NCBI RefSeq assembly: GCF_964355755.1
Contig: NC_092672.1
Coordinates: 22,628,501-22,692,500, forward strand
Direction of reading: 5' to 3'
Source: Antedon mediterranea
Taxonomy: Eukaryota > Echinodermata > Crinoidea > Comatulida > Antedonidae
DNA length: 64,000 bases
The translations under genes were made by a program, and so were the position numbers. Shown here in pieces: positions 22,705 to 35,831 of this stretch. The notes beneath the pieces were generated by a model, which saw only the letters and a program-made list of their open reading frames with translations, did no database searches and was not told the DNA's origin. Each line of letters begins with the position of its first letter. The stretch's first letter is position 1.

Positions 22705-25700
22705 TTAAAGATGTATTGTCCCCCAAAAAATGAAAAATAAAGATGAAAAAAATCAAATTTTGAATAGACGGTTTTGTAGTTAACATAAAGTTATTCACTT
22801 CCACCGAAAAAAAATCCGAAAAAAATATTGATTTCGCTTATAAAAAAATCAAAATAAGTTTACCATTTTTTCGAACTCATCGGCTCAGAAATTAGGCCGG
22901 TAGAGCTAACTCATACATATGCATGATATGTTAATGAGCATCCACACAGCAGAGATCTGATCTAACAATGGACGATGCACGTTGTATGTACAACAACACC
23001 ACCAGAGATCGACGCGATTCGACTGTGGGTTTCCCTGGCCTGATCGTATAAATATGTAAAGCTGAGCTGTTAATTTGTCGGTAAGTAGGCCTAGACGGTT
23101 ATTTTAAAAATAATAATATATATAACGCAATAATAACAGGAAGGTAAATTAATTAACTTAACCTGGGATTTTTTCAGTTCAGGGCTAGGCCTAGAATAAT
23201 TAATACATGCTGCTGCATATTACTAGTAGGCTAGTAGCAAGCAGACTGTGACAATCGGGTCCCTGCAGAAGATGCCCAGCTAGGCCCTATCTATACATTG
23301 TACTTGTTATGCGCGATTTGAACGATTTGCGCAATTTGAAATTGCGCAAAAAAAATCCTTGCGCAATTTGAATTGAAACATGTGTTTCAAATTGCGCAAG
23401 CAACGTATTAAATTGCGCAAGTAATCTGCAAATTGCGCAAGGTTTTTCGACAGATTGTGAAATCATGCACACCCATATTTTTATAGTATTTAATTTCTAA
23501 GAATGATTCAAAATTAAAGATAAATATCACATTTCCTTATTTTAGTAGTGCAAATATTGTTATAAGTTAGCATACCGTCGAAGAACCGACGAAGGAAAAC
23601 GAAGCGGTGGTGTTCCACCAGGCGGGCGCGGCGCGGGCGGCCGGCTATACTAGGCCTACTCTAGCCTAGCTAGGGTCTGGACTACTGATACTGACTAGGT
23701 TACATGGCCTAGCTTAAACTAATATTAAAAACTTAAAAAGTGAGTATTAAACATTATCTTCATTGAAATGGTCTTATTTATATAATAAAATACTAAATTT
23801 TAAACTCCTCTGCCTAGGCCTAGCCTAGCCATGTATGGGAAAATTTACAGTTCGTTTTCAAATTGCGCAAAGGTGTCATATTGCGCAAGAACTATCTTGC
23901 GCAATTTACAAATTGTGCAGCGCAATTTAAAATTGCGCAAAGATTTTCTTGCGCAATTTGAAATTGCGCAAGTTGATTGCGCAATTTGAAATTGCGCAAA
24001 AAAATCCTTGCGCAATTTTAAATTGCGCAAGAATTCTTTGCGCAATTTCAAATTGCGCAAGGATTTTTTTGCGCAATTTCAAATTGCGCAAATCATTCAA
24101 ATCGCGCATAACATACTCTTCATAGACTGGCCAAGGCTATATGCCATCAATCTTAGCTACATTCCGAAAATACAGCCAGCCAGTTGAAGCTTGTTTAACT
24201 AATTTTTATGATAAAAATAAAACAAACATTTTTCAGGGAAAATGGTTGCAATACAATACAAGCCTGAAATTGAGAACCTTCCAGCAGCACTGTACAAACA
24301 AGTAGACAGAGGGGAAAAGTCAGCTTAGCCATTTTACAACACAAACAAATGTTCTCTGTACTGTAGTAAGTCAAATATTTATTTTCTCTTTTTATAAGTT
24401 ATAACATTATAAGTAATGTGTTTTAATTACCATAGAAAGGTAGTATACTTATTTGACTATGTCAAAGTAAGCAATTTCACTAGCCCAATTTTGCACTAAA
24501 TATGCATGATCTATTTTTTCAAGATTTTCATACTTTGCTTTTACTTTTTTTAAAGACGTTGAGCTGATGAAGACTGGAACAGAGGTCACCCAAAGACAAC
24601 AATGATAGACTCGGTATTGGAATATGATTGGATATTGCAGGAAAAATATTTCTGACTCTCCTGCTGCATTCGGCCAATATGTTCTTGTCCAGCTTGTAAA
24701 ATATTGTATCATTTTTTTTGTATTATATGTACAGTATATTATTTTGTAAACATAACATTCAATAAATTAAAAAAAAACTACTACAACAGTACACAGGATA
24801 AATTCTTCAAATTTACTTACACTTCATAATATTACAGTGCAAAAGGAGTTAATAAAATATATATATACAGTATATCTGATTGAATTCCTGTATTGTTTTT
24901 TGTGTCAATTTGTCTACTAATTATCAATGTGTTGATTGTGGCAGTAATTACGACAGCTATAGTCTTCTAAGATCGCTCACATCCATTACAAAGTGTCATT
25001 TTAATAGTAAGAAACGTTTCAATAAATTGTGAATGTTGCCACTGTACGATACATTTTATGTTTCTCACTACTTGCTCTTATTGTTCAATCAATCAACCTA
25101 AAAAAAAAAAGAAATTTGTGTCAAAATATCTGCATAAAATGTTTATTTGCGGAATGTTAATTTGAACCTATTGCATTTGATACAGAAAATATTTTTAAAA
25201 TATTGCATCAGTAAAACATCCAAAACAATATTTAGATTTTTTTTTTTTTTTAATTTTCACTGCCAAATAGATAGTTGAAATCTTTAAAAATTAAACCAAT
25301 TCATCATGATTAAAACAAAAATACATCCCTTCTGGTGGTGTTCTACTGTAGCCCTAGCTAGCAGTGTACTGCCTAGGCCTACTACACTCTCTACTTCTAG
25401 AGACAGAAGTAGGCAGCAGTTAGGCTACTCGAGACTGTCAGTGCTAGTAGTAGTAGTAGTTACTAGTAGGCCTAGTAGTAGACTAGTAGTACAGTAGCAG
25501 CAAATTCGGGCCTAGGCCTAGCTAGGCCTCTCCTGTTAGCGAAACAAAAACTCACCTAAATGAATAAGATTCAACATCAAAGTTGCCAACTGTAATTCTA
25601 ACTTAGCATTCTGCTAGCTATAGTTTTCGTGTTTTCTTCAAGATTCGTCTCGCATCACTACTCGATCTCTCACGCATGCATTGCATGCTATCGTTGTTGG

Positions 25701-25988
25701 CTGTTGATTTGGAAAGCATCATCATCCACACGATGTATCCATACAATATGAATATTTATGAGCTAACTCAGGTCAAGGGTGAAATTAAACCGGAACACAT
25801 TTGTCTTCCAGACAAATAGCTTCCGGTTGGTTAATTTTTGCATTAAATTGCGATTTTCTCGTGTAAAAAATTATTTTTTTCAATCCAAATTGAGGTCAAA
25901 GTGAATAACTTTTATGTGCAATTAAAATGGCCTATTCAACAAAAATATTGAAAAAAATTTTTTTTTCAGGGGGACAATACATCTTTAA
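22705..25988. mobile_element. TTAA-flanked TIR element, 3.3 kb
   Basis: Inverted ends AGATGTATTGTCCCCC (22709) and GGGGGACAATACATCT (ending 25984) are perfect over 16 bases and are flanked by TTAA on both sides. The similarity extends inward with gaps (AAGTTATTCACTT at 22790 and its complement near 25898). TTAA targets are used by piggyBac and Kolobok elements; the ends alone do not decide. No transposase is recognised: the minus-strand frame 24449-24712 and a short + frame near 24242 show no known motif. It contains a second TIR element at 23305-24113 and CTAGTAG/GGCCTA-rich low-complexity DNA near 25430-25530. Confidence 0.8.
23305..24113. mobile_element. TIR element made of TTGCGCAATTT palindromes
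   Basis: Inverted ends start TGTTATGCGCGATTTGAA. With one mismatch they continue for over 60 bases (GATTTGCGCAATTTGAAATT, then an A run and TCCTTGCGCAATTTGAA). TACT flanks both sides (23301-23304 and 24114-24117), a clean 4-bp target duplication. TTGCGCAATTT or its complement occurs several times at 23325-23445 and over ten times at 23858-24100, often as back-to-back pairs. The middle (about 23460-23850) is ordinary DNA with one GC-rich patch near 23575-23645. No gene is recognised; frames in the palindromes simply translate the repeat. Confidence 0.8.
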
Positions 25989-28900
25989 TGATAATGGTTT
26001 ATTACATTTTATAGACATGTTATTATGGCTACGTATGGCTGTGTATTAATTATATAAACAGTTTAATTTTCTATTAATACCAAACATGTTGGATAATCAT
26101 TTGACTAATATCAAAATAAGTTTATTGTTTAATAATATTTTGCTTTTATAAATAATCATAGTTATATCTAAATAAACTACCAAAAAGTAATGAATTTATT
26201 ATTTAAAGTATTTATTATTCCAATACACAACAAATTAGTTTTGCTTATTATTACTCTGAATCTTTTTAGTTTCTTTGTAATAATAGTTAATTCTTGTTTA
26301 TATTGTTTTAAAAGTATTTGTACTAAAAAAATATTAGTTTAATAAGTAGTATTTTTAATGATTTCAGTAGGCTGTGAATCATTTTAGTTGTATGCCTAAT
26401 TACTGTAATTATACCATAAATTGTCAATATTATCTTATAGTTTAAAAAGTATAAACTAAAATATAATAAATTAAGACTCTTTGTACACATGTTGTACATC
26501 ATTGCCTTTTTTGTTGTTGTACATCATTGCTTTTTTATACCGTTGCCACCGCATTTTCGGTCTTTGCAATACCCATGCTTATACTGTTATATACATTAAT
26601 ATCTTTCCTTTTTTAATAGTGCCATCTATGTTTTGATATTTTCCACAAATGTTATAGTGCACGCTATTAGTGTGGACATAACTATCTTAAAACCTCTCAA
26701 TATTTCATTTGTTCAAGTTGAGATGTCATATACTTTAATTCATCGTTCACATCAGCAGTTGATTGAATGTAATGTTTAAATATTATCTACTCAACAAATA
26801 TGTTCCATTTGTATAATGTACAGTACAAAGCATTAGCAAACCTTTACATTATTTTTCTTTTTGCGCATTTAAATACCCTATAAAGTATGAATACACATGT
26901 GGTTGATAACCACAATAAAATAAAATATAGATAAATTGGCCAGACAAATTGGTACGCATACTGGCCCACATCTTTCTGTTTCACTACATTATACTGGTAC
27001 TGCCAGTAACTGCTGCTGCTAATAACTTATCAATTCCAATAATTCAGACAACAATGAACACAAATAAAAAACAAAAAAAAAAACAACTTTCTACCATAAA
27101 AAAGACTTTCTGAGATAACAGTTTTAATTATTGTTCTTTCTTCATTAAATGATATTTTTTAAATTGATATTCTATTTAATAATTTAAGAAACAAAGATTT
27201 ATTATCAATTATTTTTGTTTAAAAATCAGTAGTAAACATTTTGTGTAACATAAATATAGTTTGAATTACTAGACTATAGTACTATGCATATTCTTAGTGG
27301 CATTACTCACTAAGGTTGGAGTGACCTACTCATACCCATACATTCTAGTGAACAAAAAAATGTATAATTTTTCATGAGCCTTTGTTGTACAGCAGCAGCC
27401 GACAAACGTACTCGCTAATAAAAAAATTCATTATCTATATATACCCCATTCGCCAAAAATATTTACCATAGAGGAAGTATTGTTTTGACCATTAATTATT
27501 CAATGATAATCTGACGGTAATAATACTTAGCCCCTATGTTGACAGCCAAAAAATTGTTTATTGAACATAGGTCAAACTAATGTCTATATACATCTCATAG
27601 ACTCTCTGTGCGCATGCCCAGTTTGAGTTAAAAAATTCCCATTTAGACTCTTTTCCCAGACGTGCTTTGAGGTGTGCTCATGTCCAGTTTGTGTTTCTAA
27701 ATACCCATTTTTTCAGCCTTAATAAACTATTTTAAGCCTGCATTGTAAATGTTTCCTAATGCTTCCATTCTCTTGAATGTAACTGCCTACAAAAAAAAAA
27801 TTGTTGTGTACTTTTTGAAAATTTACTTTTTCATTAATTTTTTTTACTGAAGTATAAAACATTTCAATAGAATAAGCAATGATTGGAACATGTGATACAG
27901 CACTTTATTTGTTTATTGGTATACTCAGTATGCATGGTCTACTAGGAAAGTTGTATGTAGCCTCAGTGAATATTATTCACATCCTATACACAATGTATAT
28001 TATTCCACTGTTTGTCTTCAATGTTCATCAAAATAATATATTAATATTTATTAGCTTGTTATAAAATCATTAGTTATAGGATTTATAGTATAGATAATTT
28101 TTAGTTGCATTGAATCTTTTTCAAATGTTGGTATATATACATGTGAATAAATAATGTTTATTTCTTTGTTATAATTACTGTATAATGATTTATTTCCAGT
28201 GATTTTTTTTTATATCTTTGAATTAAAAAGAATAACAATTTTTATGAATTTGTTTTAATGTAAATTTTATTAATTTTTTGTAAGTCAATTCAATAAGTAT
28301 AACACAAATAATAAAGATCTTAAAATCTATTAAACTGTATAAATGTTAAGTTTGCATTTCTTATGTACTGTATTGATTTTCAGATTCAATATTTTTCACA
28401 TTGATATGATTTGTTAGGTTCTTGGTATTCTGGCATCAGCCAAACCTTTACCCATTTTAATTCTCTGACAGGCTTGAGCTATTTATTTCAGGGAGGTATA
28501 AAAATGGTCATGGTATTTCTAAAAACTGTCCATTTGATCTAACAACTTTAAAAAATGAAACAAATATGGTTCAAAAAGATGTCTACAATTAAATTGTCCA
28601 TCTTTTTTTTATCAGATTAAACTCAAGATTAACATTGTTACAATCAATATTTAGACTAATATGCTACACTTGCAAGAACTTGTAATAGCTAAACTCTACC
28701 ACCACACAATAGAGCAATGAACTATTCTTTGCTCTTATCATCACATAAAGGATAATTAACATAATGAAGTTAGTTAAACATGCCCCTGAAAGTAAAAGTT
28801 TGTATGCCAAACCTTCAATAATTTAATATTTAAAAAAAAATATATAAATAAAACTAAAAAGTGATTGATATTTAAATATCAGCAACAACATTTTGACATT

Positions 28901-29141
28901 AAAATTGAAATAATACAAATTTGTATAAAAGTATATAAAATAATTATCATATTAAAAAAAAATGTATACAAAAGTAGAAATCAAATTCAGAAACTAATTT
29001 GACTTGGTTGCATTGCATATGATTATGCAGTAAATAGTTGCAAATTGATTTTTGTAAAGTAACCCTCTGTATAAATTACATAACAAATGAATATGCGCAA
29101 CTGTAAGATATAACCAATATTGTATGTATTTCATATTATAG
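25989..29141. other. AT-rich DNA, probably intron
   Basis: It precedes the intact ankyrin exon. No further exon was recognised by eye. The region near 27290-27480 is somewhat less AT-rich but has no domain. A frame at 27879-28064 is hydrophobic and of low complexity. Confidence 0.3.
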
Positions 29142-29240
29142 AATGGTTGGACAGCTTTGCATTTAGCAGCAGCCTCTGGAGAAACAGACTGTTGCAGTCT
29201 GCTGGTGAATGCAGGAGCAGGTGTCAATGTATCAGATGAA
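29142..29240 (+). CDS. Ankyrin-repeat exon (partial gene)
   Basis: A single 33-codon exon encodes one complete ankyrin repeat, a helix-loop-helix protein-interaction module. It begins NGWTALHLAAASGE, so the TPLH-type signature reads TALH. It continues with CCSLLVNAGAGVNVSDE, the usual second helix and G-A-x-V-N turn. The exon is bounded by a ...ATTATAG acceptor and a GTAAGTCA donor, and both boundaries fall between codons. One repeat per symmetric exon is common in large ankyrin-repeat proteins and lets repeats be gained or lost without a frameshift. The decayed exon at 5770-5868 has the same length and phase. The protein's ends, its other domains and its localisation are not visible here, so no gene name is given. 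Confidence 0.85.
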
Positions 29241-29781
29241 GTAAGTCATCTTCATTATTATTTATTTTCATTTTTAAATATACTGTATAACATTTTATTT
29301 TTTAATTATAATGGTCTTTTGGGTAATAATATTTAATGTATAAAACTTCATTGATGCTGAAATTGGCATAATTTGAAGATATTCAATATATTTTTTTTTC
29401 TCTGATATTTAATCATAAAAATTGCTATGACACTACGTTAACATTTTGTCATGTATTTCCATTGAACAATTAAAACAATGAAAATGATAGTGCCAATTTT
29501 ACTTAACTAAACTACAGCAACATGCTATATGCACAATTGAAATATATCATCCTTATTCCAAAGTGTTAGATACAGTAATTTAAACAGTTTTGTGAACACT
29601 ACAACTTCACAAATTTTCAATTTTTCTTTAGATCATTATGATTTTGTATATCTTAAAAGTTCAGTTTTTAACCAAAATGATTTAATAATTTCTGAAACAC
29701 TATGATTCTACCTATATATCACATAGAGGTACAAATGATCAAAGATGCTAGTTGATAGACATATAGACTGTATTCATTTAT
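29241..29781. other. Intron start, AT-rich
   Basis: Sequence between the exon donor and the Helentron-like array; nothing further recognised. Confidence 0.3.
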
Positions 29782-31359
29782 TAGGTGATCATTTAGAATA
29801 AAATGATCACCTATTGTTATTGTATGAAATCTTTATTCTTATTCTTATTATTTATTTCTCTCTGTACAGATTTTGTGTAACAAATATCTCAAAAAGTTTA
29901 ATGTTAATGATTACCAAAATTTCACAATGTCTTTCAAATACGTTAACTTAGTCCTAATAAGCTTTTCAGCGTGATCACTCATCCGTGACGTCACGTATAC
30001 GCCATTTTGTGAAATCACATTATCAATCATATCTCCATAATTCATTATCACATATTAATGAAAATCACTACACGTAAACTTGAGGTCAAGGTAAAAAATA
30101 TTAGCAAATAAAAACTCGGGCGTTTCAAGGTCATGCGCGTGAAATCGCGCGTTGAAATTTTAAAAAGCTCAAAATTTAGTTTTTATCAATTTAGAGCATG
30201 AAATAGGCCATTTGTGTGTTTAAAAAAATTACTGCGCAAAAATGTGTTTTTGCGCAGTAATTTTTAAAAAGGGTAAAAAATAAAATTTGATGTATACATC
30301 ATATTCTACTCACAATCCTTAGTACATTCTCCGACTTTGAGTCCATTCCGACTTAAAATAACGCTATACGAGCACGTTAAAAATGACAAAATGCGCACAT
30401 TAATTGTACAAAAGTGCTAAAAATGGTAAAAAATAAGGACTTTTTAAAATGAATATAACTCTTCAGAATGGCAGGTGACCCCCAATTTTTTTAACTTATT
30501 ATGGAAGCCAATAAGTTGTAGATACAAATGTATATACACATTAGACGTACAAAATGGTATGACGTCATCAAATGGCCAATTGAATTTAGAAATTAGGAAT
30601 TTTTATCGTTTTGTGTAGGTTATCACATTCAATAGAGCGCATCTCTGCTATTTGATCCCGATTTTCGCAAAAATTTCAGTGTGTGCTTGCTTAATTATTT
30701 ATCTTTCTCAGAAGTTGTCAGTGTTTTCATTTTGATGGCGTCATCACGCGTAAAAACTTGAATAACTTAGGTCGTGTAATTTCAGCTACACCATACATTT
30801 GAATATCTTATAGCTCCTCAGAATTAAAGGTGACCTTGAAGATTATAATTTATTATGAAAGCTGATGAAACGTAGATATGAATTCATATAAAAATTAAGC
30901 CTATCGGATGTTGTGACTTTATCATATGGCCAGTTGAAGTTAAAAAGTACTTTTTAAATTTCTTTAGTCAAAGTTATACAAATTTTAAAGAGCGCGCATT
31001 GCGCTTCTACGTGTCAAATTCTCTTTCAATTCTTATATTTATTTGGTCAATTCATTATCTTTCGAAATTGTCATCTTCGAGTATATTTTGATAATTCCAT
31101 CATACCAAAAAATTAGAACATGATGTGTGTCCCGTAATTTCACCTATGCTACACTGTATATAGATATACAGTATATACTGTACATATTGTATATGGCATA
31201 TAATAGGCCGAACTCAGCACTATTAAGCGTATAATAGGATGGCATACATCAACATTTTCCGATCATGTTAACGTACGTACATGTTTAAACAAAATTAATT
31301 TCGGTAAAATGATAAAAATGATCACCTATAATTCGTCAAAGTGACGAATTAAATTCTAG
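29782..31359 (+). mobile_element. Family 1 copy A, full length
   Basis: It has the complete 5' hairpin (29782-29813), the GTATGAAATC variant after it, and the 3' hairpin plus CTAG at 31356-31359. Its left flank is unique DNA ending TTTAT, so this is the left edge of the array. Confidence 0.8.
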
Positions 31360-31474
31360 TTAGGTGATCATTTAGAATAAAATGATCACCTATTGTTATT
31401 GTATGAAATCTTTATTATTAGGTGATCATTTAGAATAAAATGATCACCTATTGTTATTGTATGAAATCTTTATT

Positions 31475-32783
31475 GGTTATCCGCCTCAGGCGGATAAGCA
31501 ATTGTTATTGTAGTGTTTCTTTTTTTTATTATTCTTCCATATTTCCGCCACTTTTTGTGTTCAACTTTTCTCTGCAACGTGTTAACATAACATGTTGTAA
31601 CTTTGTAAACATTTCGAAATTTAACTGAAGTTGTGCAGCGAAGCTTTTGGACGCTGTCAGATCCGCGTAGCGTAAGTTACGCGCGAATTTCTGAAAATCT
31701 TAAGTTGATCATAACTTCGAAACAAATATATATTTTTTAACGTAATTTCCAGCCACGTTTGCTTCACATCAATTGCTAACTTTTTCATCGTTACCGACAT
31801 TTGTAACATTGGAAAGTGCGCGCGTAAACGGCTTTTGAAATTTTAAAATGCTCCAAATCAATTTCTGATTAAATTAGAGCACGATTCAGGTCATTTTAAG
31901 GGTTTGAAAAATTGCCACCAGGTGCGCACATTTTTACGTGCGCACGGCGCAGGGAACACGTATGAGCATTTCTTTTGCACGAGTTGTGTTTTTCAATCTT
32001 CGGTTAACAATTTTACGTTATTTTAATCACTATTCAACTTGAAATGACGTTCTACGAGCACGTTAAACATGACTGGTTGCGCACGTAAAATGTTGAAAAA
32101 ATTTGAAAATGTTGCAAAATATGTATACTTTTAAAAATGATACAGTTCATCAGAATGCAAGGTTACCCCCATTTTTTATTTTATTTTCTTGCAGTGTATG
32201 AATCATAGGTCTGATTTATTATAGTGTCGAATGTTAAAAGGTGTTTGGTGGCTACATTATTTGCATATTAAATATAATTTTTGAAATTTTTATCATCAAA
32301 CAAACATAAACATTTTCAAAGAGCAAAATAATAAACATAACGTTTATCTTTTTTCTTCACATGTTAATATATAAAACTTAAAAGTATGCACTTTCATAAT
32401 ATGTCACTGTTTAAAATTTGTGAAGATTTCTTCATAGTAAAAATTATGATTTAGTTTGATAAGTAATAATCTATTTGCATCGAGTGGTTCACGACATACC
32501 GAATGAACGAGTAAACTTTCGTCGGATTTTCTTCAGCAGGTGCTCATATGGCTCGATGTGTAGTGCCACCGACTTTGGTATCAGAGGTACCGGGATCGAG
32601 TCCCGTCACGGGAAAACAATTTAATAAAAGGATTTATTTGGTTGTTACACTGAAAAGGCAGTTTTAATTTTGAATTGGCTACTTTTTGGAAAAGCCATAA
32701 CTGAAAAGTACTTGAATGCGCAAGATACGTTTTGTGGCGGGCGGATAACCAAACTCGTCCTCAAGTGACGAGTTCAGATCTAG
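31475..32783 (+). mobile_element. Helentron-like element, family 2, full length
   Basis: The 5' hairpin is TTATCCGCC-TCA-GGCGGATAA and the 5' end is GGTTATCCGCC. The inverse, GGCGGATAACC, is at 32740-32750 just before the 3' hairpin AACTCGTC-CTCAAGT-GACGAGTT, which is followed by CAGAT and CTAG. Flanking bases are T on both sides, with no target duplication. The body shares CTACGAGCACGTTAAACATG and an AGAGCACGATTCAGGTCATT block with families 1 and 3. It carries no gene; a frame at 31440-31628 crosses the junction and is spurious. Confidence 0.78.
32545..32616 (+). other. tRNA-like segment in family 2 element
   Basis: CATATGGCTCGATGTGTAGT resembles an A box and GGGATCGAGTCCCG resembles a B box (GGTTCRANTCC with T to A), at tRNA-like spacing. 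GGC/GCC can form a D-like stem and CGGG/CCCG a T-like stem. No anticodon arm or acceptor stem is convincing. It may be a captured SINE head or chance. Confidence 0.25.
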
Positions 32784-34289
32784 TTATTTTTATTTTTTTT
32801 ATTCTTTCTGTACACTTTTTGTGTAACAATTATCTCAAAAAGTTGAATGGCAATGATCACAAAAAATTCACAGTGTCTTTCAAATACTTTAACTTAGCCA
32901 TAATAAGCTTTTCAGCGTGATCACTTAACCGTGACGTCACGTATACGCGATTTTGTGAAATCACACTATCAATCATATCTCCATAACTCTTTATCACATA
33001 TCAATAAAATTCACTATACGTAAACTTCAGGTGAAGGGTAAAAATATTAACAAATAAAAACTTACGTGTTTCAAGGTCATGCACGTGAAATCGCGTGTTA
33101 AAATTTTAAAAAGCTCAAAATTAAGTTTTGATCAATTTAGAGCATAAAATAGGCCATTTGCGTGTTTTAAAAAATTACTGCGCAAAAATAGATTTTTGCG
33201 CACAGGATTTTTAAAAAGCGTAAAAAATAAAATTTGATGTATACATCACATTCTACTCATAATCCTTAGTACAATCTCCGACTTTGAGTCCATTCAGACT
33301 TAAAATAACGCTATACGAGCACGTTAAAAATGACAAAATGCGCACATTAATTGTACAAAAGTGCTAAAAATGGTAAAAAGTAGGGCCTTTTTAAAATGAA
33401 TATAACTCTTCAGAATGGCAGGTGACCCCCAATTTTTTTAACTTAATTTGGAAGCCGATAAGTTGTAGATACAAATGTATATACACATTATACGTACAAA
33501 ATGGTATTACGTCATCAAATGGCCACTTCAATTTAAAAATTAGGATTTTTTTCCGTTTTGTGTAGTTTATCACATTCAATAGAGCGCATCTCCGCTATTT
33601 GAGCCCGATTTTCGCACAAATATTAGTATATGCTTGCTCAGTTACTTATCTTTCTCATGAGTTGTCAACATTTTCATTTTGATGATGTCATCACACGTAA
33701 AAACTTGAATAACGTAGGTCGTGTAATTTCACCTTCGCCGTAAATTTGAATATCTTACAGCTCTTCAGAATTGAAGGTTACCTTGATGATTATAATTTAT
33801 TATAAAAGCTGATGAAATGTAGATATGAATTCATATAAAAACCAAGCCTGTCGGATGTTGTGACGTTAACATATGGCCAGATGAAGTTAAAAAGTAGTTT
33901 TTTCATCTTTTTCGTCAAAGTTATACAAATTTCAAAGAGCACGCACAGCGCTTCTACGTGCCAGATTCTCTTCCAATTCTTATATTTATTTGCTCAATTC
34001 ATTATCTTTCGAAATTGTCATCTTTGAGTTTATTTTGATAATTCCATCATACCAACAAATTAGAACATGATGTGTGTCCCGTAATTTCACCTATGCTACA
34101 CTGTATATATACAGTATACACTGTACATATTGTATATGGCACATAATAGGCACAACTCAGCGATATAAGCGTAGGCATCATGTCATAGGATCGTATGTTA
34201 ACGTACGTGCATGTTTAAAAAATGTTAATTTCATTAAAATGATAACAATGATCACCTATAATTCGTCAAAGTGACGAATTAAATTCTAG

Positions 34290-35831
34290 TGAGAAATTGT
34301 TTTTGTAAAAAAAAAATGTTTCTTTGCAATTTCTTTCTGTACAGATTTTGTGTAACAAATATCTCAAAAAGTTTAATGTCAATGATTACCAAAATTTCAG
34401 AATGTCTTTCAAATACTTTAACTTAGTCCTAATAAGCTTTTCAGCGTGATCCCTCACCCGTGACGTCATTTATACGCCATTTTGTGAAATCGCAATATCA
34501 ATCATATCTCCATAATTAATTATCACATATTAATGAAATTCACTACACGTAAACTTCAGGTCAAGGGTAAAAATATTATCAAATAAAAACGCGCGCGCAC
34601 GTAGGGTCATGCGCGTGAAATCGCGCATTAAAAATTTAAAAAGCTCAAAATTACGTTTTAATCAATTTAGAGCATGAATTAGGCCATTTGCGTGTTTCAA
34701 AAAATTACTGCGCAAAAAAATTATTTTGCGCGCGCGATACTTACAAAGTGTAAAAATTGCAATTTTTTATACAAATCGCATTCTACTCACCATCCTTAGT
34801 ACATTCACCAAATTTGAGTCAGTTCCGACTTAAAATAACGGTATACGAGCAGGTTAAAAATATCAAAAATGCGCAAATTAATTGCATCAAAGTGATGAAA
34901 ATGGTGAAAAATAAGGCCTTTTTAAAATGAATATAACTCTTCAGAATGGCAGGTGACCACCAATTTTTTTAAGTTATTCGGGAAGCCATTGGGTTGTAGA
35001 TACATATTCATGTACACATTAGACGTACAAAATGGTATGACGTCATCAAATGGCCACTTCAATTTAAAAATTAGTAATTTTTATCTTTTTGTATGGGTTT
35101 TCACATTCAATAGAGCGCATCTCCGTTATTTTAGCTCGATTTTCGAAGAAGTTTTAGTATGTGCTTGCTCAATTAATTATCTTTCTCAGGAGTATTCAAT
35201 ATTTTTATTTTGATGACATCATGACGCGTAAAAACTTGAATAACATAGGTCGTGTAATTTCAGCTACACCTTACATTTGAATATATTATAGCTCTTCAGA
35301 ATTAAATGTGACCTTAAAGATTATAACTTATTACGAAAGCTGATGAAATGAAGATATGAATTAATATAAAAATTAAGCCTATCGGATGTTGTGATGTTAT
35401 CATATGGCCAGTTGAAGTTAAAACGTTGTTTTTAAATTTCTTTAGTCGAAGTTATACAAATTTCAAAGAGCGCGCATTGCGCTTCTACGTGCCAAATTCT
35501 CTTCCAATCCTTATATTTATTTGCTCAATTCATTATCTTTCGAAACTGTCATCTTCGAGTTTATTTTAATAATTCCATCATACCGAAAAATTTGAACATG
35601 ATGTGGGTCCAGTAATTTCACCTATGCTACAGTGTATATAGATACAGTATATACTGTACATAATAGGTACAACTCAGCACTATAAGTGTATATGCATCAT
35701 GTCATAGGATGGCGTACATCAGCTTTTTACGATCGTATGTTAACGTACGTGCATGTTTAAAAAATGTTAATTTCATTAAAATGATAAAAATGATCACCTA
35801 TAATTCGTCAAAGTGACGAATTAAATTCTAG
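34290..35831 (+). mobile_element. Family 1 copy C, without 5' hairpin
   Basis: It starts immediately after the CTAG of copy B with TGAGAAATTGTTTTTGTAAA instead of the hairpin, then joins the common body at TTTCTTTCTGTACAG. It ends with CTAG at 35828-35831. Confidence 0.75.

Larger units (their letters stand above)
31361..34289 (+). mobile_element. Family 1 copy B with doubled 5' end, interrupted
   Basis: The 58-base 5' end occurs twice in tandem (31361-31418 and 31419-31474). The copy is then split by the family 2 element at 31475-32783. The body resumes at 32784 with TATTTTTATTTT and CTTTCTGTACAC and ends with CTAG at 34286-34289. Confidence 0.75.

Noticed and set aside
23845-24109. Repetitive peptides (LRNLKLRK-like) on the minus strand
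   Set aside because: They are translations of the TTGCGCAATTT palindrome repeats in two frames, not a leucine-rich protein.
23306-24112. CRISPR-like array of short repeats
   Set aside because: The repeats are palindromes with irregular 0-30 bp spacers in an animal genome and are enclosed by transposon ends.
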